This document shows positions 16,025 to 18,412 of a stretch of 18,412 nucleotides of DNA, piece after piece; position 1 is the stretch's first letter; each line of letters opens with the position of its first letter. Made by a program: the position numbers and the translations under genes. This stretch comes from Pseudomonadota bacterium (GTDB taxonomy: Bacteria; Pseudomonadota; Alphaproteobacteria; Rhizobiales; Devosiaceae), in NCBI GenBank assembly GCA_023390785.1, contig JAEWCE010000013.1:1-18412 (forward strand). Reading direction: 5' to 3'. The notes under the pieces were generated by a model, which saw nothing but the letters and a program-made list of their open reading frames with translations, ran no database searches and had not been told where the DNA came from.

Positions 16025-16131
16025 CGGTATTCCTCCCATTGAGATCAGGGCTTGTTCCGGCGCCGCCCCAAGACGGTCGCCGGCCTCCATAACGACCCTG
16101 CAGGCCGAGCTAAGCAAGCTGAGGCACGTTC

Positions 16132-16160
16132 GTCAATAATAAGTCATACTTTTTATTGAC
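16132..16160. promoter_or_regulatory. 29-bp operator palindrome, probable FadR/GntR site with divergent -35 boxes
   Basis: Outer arms GTCAATAA (16132-16139) and TTATTGAC (16153-16160) and inner arms AAGT (16141-16144) and ACTT (16148-16151) share one centre at 16146. One mismatched pair (16140/16152) separates them, so 12 of 13 arm positions pair. The core AGT-CAT-ACT has the GT-N3-AC pattern typical of FadR-family GntR operators. A truncated FadR-type regulator is encoded downstream at 18062. Each outer arm contains TTGAC pointing outward, so the dyad overlaps a possible -35 box for each divergent unit. It is AT-rich against a GC-rich background. Confidence 0.65.
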
Positions 16161-16170
16161 TGAGTGTGCG

Positions 16171-16199
16171 TTGACGACCAATTTGACCGCTGCGACATT
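16171..16199 (+). promoter_or_regulatory. Candidate promoter for the ATPase-permease-gntR operon
   Basis: TTGACG (16171-16176), a 17-bp spacer, and GACATT (16194-16199) resemble a housekeeping promoter with a good -35 and a fair -10 box. It starts 10 bp after the operator palindrome. A second option uses TTGACT at the end of the palindrome (16157-16162) with a weaker -10. Three TTGAC copies lie within 31 bp here (16157, 16171, 16183), so the true -35 cannot be chosen by eye. Confidence 0.4.
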
Positions 16200-16210
16200 C
16201 GCGCGGGGGC

Positions 16211-16265
16211 GGCCTCGGGGGGAGGCCTCATCATCGACAAGCCAGCCAGCCGGAAACGGGCTGGC
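16211..16265 (+). other. Two tandem hairpins in the leader of the ATPase gene
   Basis: GGCCTC (16211-16216) pairs with GAGGCC (16222-16227) around GGGGG. GCCAGCC (16245-16251) pairs with GGCTGGC (16259-16265) around a 7-base purine-rich loop. Both lie between the candidate promoter and the GTG start at 16286, so they would be in the 5' untranslated RNA. No T run follows either, so they are not terminators. The role is unknown; stabilising the transcript or damping translation of the ATPase are options. Confidence 0.35.
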
Positions 16266-16285
16266 GACAGGGGGGCTGACGCAAC

Positions 16286-17026
16286 GTGCCGGTTCTTGAA
16301 CTCAACAATATCTCGAAGCATTTCGGAGCCATCCACGCAGTGAACGAGGTGTCGCTGTCGCTCGAACCCGGCGAGGTCGTCGGGCTGATGGGCGACAACG
16401 GCGCGGGCAAGTCGACGCTGGTGAAGATGATCGCCGGCAACTTCCTGCCGAGTTCGGGGTCGATGAAGCTCGACGGACAGGAGATCGAGCTCAGCCGGCC
16501 GGTCGATGCGCGCCGCCACGGCATCGAGATCGTCCACCAGGACCTGGCGCTGTGCAACAACCTGACGGCAGCAGCCAACGTCTTCCTCGGGCGCGAGATG
16601 CGCATCGGCATGGGGCCGCTCCGGGTGCTCGACTACCAGGGCATGTACCGGCGAGCGGGCGAGTTGTTCAAGGAACTGAAGTCCGAAACCCGGCCGCGCG
16701 ACCTCATCCGGCAGATGTCGGGAGGCCAGCGCCAGGCGGTCGCCATCGCGCGCACCATGTTGAGCCAGGCCAAGGTCGTGCTGATGGACGAGCCAACTGC
16801 GGCCATTTCGGTGCGGCAGGTGGCCGAGGTGCTCAACCACATCCGGCATCTGCGCGACCAGGGCGTCGCCATCGTGCTGATCAGCCACCGCATGCCGGAC
16901 GTGTTCTCGGTCGGCGACCGCGTCATTGTTCTGCGCCGCGGCCGCAAGGTTGCGGACAAGCGCATTGCCCACAGCTCACCGGAAGAGGTCACGGGCCTCA
17001 TCACCGGCGCGATCGAACAGGTGTAA
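16286..17026 (+). CDS. Sugar ABC transporter ATP-binding protein, single domain (FrcA-like)
   Basis: A 246-residue ABC ATPase with a GTG start; a G run 10 bases upstream is the only ribosome-binding candidate. Walker A is G36-DNGAGKST-44, the Q-loop glutamine is near 85 (IVHQD), the signature is MSGGQ at 144-148, Walker B is VVLMDEPTAA with D168/E169, and the switch histidine is H201 (ISHRMPD). All motifs are intact. Most carbohydrate-uptake-2 ATPases (RbsA, XylG) are about 500 residues with two fused ABC domains. This has one, like FrcA of the rhizobial fructose importer, so it must act as a homodimer. It is followed by the permease with a 2-bp gap, and the binding-protein gene is divergent. 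The imported sugar is unknown. Confidence 0.93.
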   Translation: MPVLELNNISKHFGAIHAVNEVSLSLEPGEVVGLMGDNGAGKSTLVKMIAGNFLPSSGSMKLDGQEIELSRPVDARRHGIEIVHQDLALCNNLTAAANVFLGREMRIGMGPLRVLDYQGMYRRAGELFKELKSETRPRDLIRQMSGGQRQAVAIARTMLSQAKVVLMDEPTAAISVRQVAEVLNHIRHLRDQGVAIVLISHRMPDVFSVGDRVIVLRRGRKVADKRIAHSSPEEVTGLITGAIEQV

Positions 17027-17028
17027 TC

Positions 17029-18036
17029 ATGGCCGTGACCCTCGAAGATACCATCGCCAAGCGCCAGCACACCTGGTCGTCGTCGCTGCTGAGCAGCCAG
17101 GCGTTCTGGGTGTTCATTGCGCTCGTCGTCGCCTGCGTGTTCCTCGCCTTCGAAACCCGGGCGTTCCTGACGCCGCAGAACGTCTTCAACATCACCCGCA
17201 ACTTCACCTTCACGGCCATCATCGCGCTCGGCATGACGTTCGTGATCATCACCGGCGGCATCGACCTCAGCGTCGGCTCGGTGCTGTGCCTGTGCTCGAT
17301 GGTGATCGCCACGGTGATGCATGCCGGGGCGCCGCTCTATATCGGCGTGCTCGCGGCGCTCGCGACCGGCCTCGCCGTCGGGCTCTTCAACGGCGTGCTG
17401 ATCGCCTATCTCGGATTTCCATCGTTCGTGGTGACGCTGGGCATGCTGTCGGCGGGGCGCAGCTTCGCCATGATCGTGTCGAACAACCAGACGGTGTTCC
17501 AGTTCGGGCCCGACCACGACAAGCTGCTCTATCTCGGCGGCGGTTCGCTCAACATCCTGGGCGCGCAAGTCTCGTTGCCGGTGATCTACACGCTGATTCT
17601 TGCGGCAATCACCGGCTTCATCCTGCGCTGGACCAGTTTTGGCCGGCACGTGTTCGCCATCGGCGGCAACGAGCATGCCGCCGAGCTGAGCGGCATTCCC
17701 GTCCGTCCCATCAAGGTCGCGGTGTTCATGATCTCGGCACTGACGGCGGCGATTGCGGGAATCGTCGAGACGGGCTGGCTGGGCGCGGTCACGACCAACA
17801 TCGGCGCCGGCATGGAACTGCAGGTGATCGCGGCCGCGGTCATCGGCGGAGCCAGCCTCGTCGGCGGCGCCGGAACGGCGATCGGCGCGCTGGTTGGCGC
17901 CGCGTTGATCGAGATCATCCGCAACAGCCTCGGCCTGCTCGGCATCAATCCGTTCTGGCAGGGGACGGTGATCGGCCTCGCCATCATCATCGCTGTGGCA
18001 TTCGAGCGCGTTCGCCAGCTAAGGTCGCGGGAGTAA
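17029..18036 (+). CDS. Sugar ABC transporter permease (RbsC/FrcC-like)
   Basis: A 335-residue inner-membrane permease of the BPD_transp_2 (ribose/xylose/fructose) family. The ATG at 17029 is 2 bp after the ATPase stop, with AGGTG just upstream. Eight to ten hydrophobic segments are visible. Family hallmarks are MTFVIITGGIDLSVGS (about residues 71-86), the conserved stretch after the second or third helix, and SFGRHVFAIGGNEHAAELSG (about 202-221), the cytosolic loop that meets the ATPase. AAVIGGASLVGGAGTAIGAL near the C terminus is also typical. It ends 25 bp before the start of the GntR regulator, with which it is probably cotranscribed. Confidence 0.94.
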   Translation: MAVTLEDTIAKRQHTWSSSLLSSQAFWVFIALVVACVFLAFETRAFLTPQNVFNITRNFTFTAIIALGMTFVIITGGIDLSVGSVLCLCSMVIATVMHAGAPLYIGVLAALATGLAVGLFNGVLIAYLGFPSFVVTLGMLSAGRSFAMIVSNNQTVFQFGPDHDKLLYLGGGSLNILGAQVSLPVIYTLILAAITGFILRWTSFGRHVFAIGGNEHAAELSGIPVRPIKVAVFMISALTAAIAGIVETGWLGAVTTNIGAGMELQVIAAAVIGGASLVGGAGTAIGALVGAALIEIIRNSLGLLGINPFWQGTVIGLAIIIAVAFERVRQLRSRE

Positions 18037-18061
18037 ATGTCGGCACGCGGAGGCTTGCCCG

Positions 18062-18412
18062 GTGCCACATCGAATTAACGCACACCAGTATCAGACCGCG
18101 CGGCCGTCACGGTCGCACACGTCGCGCGTGGTCGACGACCTCGGGCTCAAGATCGTCTCGGGGGCGCAGGAGCAGGGCAGCCTGCTCCCGGGCGATGGCG
18201 AGCTGATCGAGCGCTATCGCGTGTCGCGCACGGTGTTGCGCGAGGCGCTGAAGACACTGTCGGCCAAGGGCCTGCTGCAGGCGAAAGCGCGGATCGGTAC
18301 GCGCGTGGGGCCGCGAGCCGACTGGAACCTGTTCGATCCCGACGTCCTGGTCTGGCACGCGCGAATCGGCTTTGCCCCGGAATTCCTCAAGCATCTGGGC
18401 GAGATGCGCATG
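18062..18412 (+). CDS. GntR-family (FadR/FCD type) regulator, 3' end outside window
   Basis: The frame runs open to the window edge, giving 117 residues. The GTG at 18062 is chosen because GGAGG (18049-18053) lies 8 bases upstream and because it precedes the DNA-binding domain by a short tail. The winged helix-turn-helix spans about residues 20-85, with the GntR pattern LLPGDGELIERYRVSRTVLREALKTL (quoted in two parts: LLPGDGELIERYRVSR at 41-56, TVLREALKTLSAKGLL at 57-72) and the wing GTRVGPR. The segment WNLFDPDVLVWH at about 88-99 is the linker seen in FadR/FCD regulators of sugar-acid and sugar pathways such as DgoR. The ligand-binding FCD domain lies beyond the edge. It is the last visible gene of the ATPase-permease run, and its likely operator is the palindrome at 16132-16160. 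Confidence 0.88.
   Translation, partial: MPHRINAHQYQTARPSRSHTSRVVDDLGLKIVSGAQEQGSLLPGDGELIERYRVSRTVLREALKTLSAKGLLQAKARIGTRVGPRADWNLFDPDVLVWHARIGFAPEFLKHLGEMRM

Noticed and set aside
16552..17028. N-terminal extension of the permease frame into the ATPase gene
   Set aside because: The extension is out of frame with the ATPase and low-complexity. The ATG at 17029 with AGGTG upstream gives a normal family length.
1..18412. Mobile elements, CRISPR arrays, tRNA or rRNA genes
   Set aside because: No transposase or integrase pattern, spaced repeat array, or recognisable RNA gene was found on either strand.

Overview
This GC-rich window reads as chromosome of a motile alphaproteobacterium, most likely of the Hyphomicrobiales (a Devosia-like genus is my best guess, from gene style only). 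The reasons are a MotE-type motility protein, alphaproteobacterial forms of FlgB, FlgC and FliE, a CckA hybrid kinase, a full CtrA-type box (TTAA-N7-TTAAC) in a flagellar promoter region, and a single-domain FrcA-type sugar ABC ATPase. No rRNA, tRNA, CRISPR array or insertion sequence was seen, and no gene-free stretch exceeds 300 bases.

Region 1 (1-4131, + strand): the 3' part of a MotE/MgtE_N-like motility gene, then a 1116-residue exported protein with AMIN-like beta repeats and a long TPR-like helical region. Region 2 (4141-5318): a divergent pair, a small cupin protein (-) and a TetR regulator (+), around a TetR-type operator. This pair has no obvious flagellar role and sits inside the flagellar locus.

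Region 3 (5323-10183): flagellar export and rod genes. fliO-fliP run leftward. flgB-flgC-fliE-fliQ-fliR-flhB run rightward with short gaps and start/stop overlaps. The 161-bp divergent region between fliO and flgB carries the CtrA-type box, two further dyads and two GANTC sites. Region 4 (10281-12845): cckA, the histidine kinase that controls CtrA phosphorylation, lies about 100 bp after flhB on the same strand. The upstream regulator of the flagellar promoter is therefore encoded next to its likely target operon.

Region 5 (12860-14882, - strand): an aldo-keto reductase followed by a ZnT9-like cation diffusion facilitator. Region 6 (14978-18412): a sugar transport locus. The periplasmic binding protein (-) is divergent from the ATPase, permease and a truncated FadR-type GntR regulator (+). 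A strong terminator closes the binding-protein gene. A 29-bp near-perfect palindrome lies in the divergent region; its arms contain back-to-back -35-like TTGAC boxes and its centre has the GT-N3-AC core typical of FadR-family sites. One regulator could thus control both transcription units. The aldo-keto reductase may act on the imported sugar, but that is only suggested by proximity.
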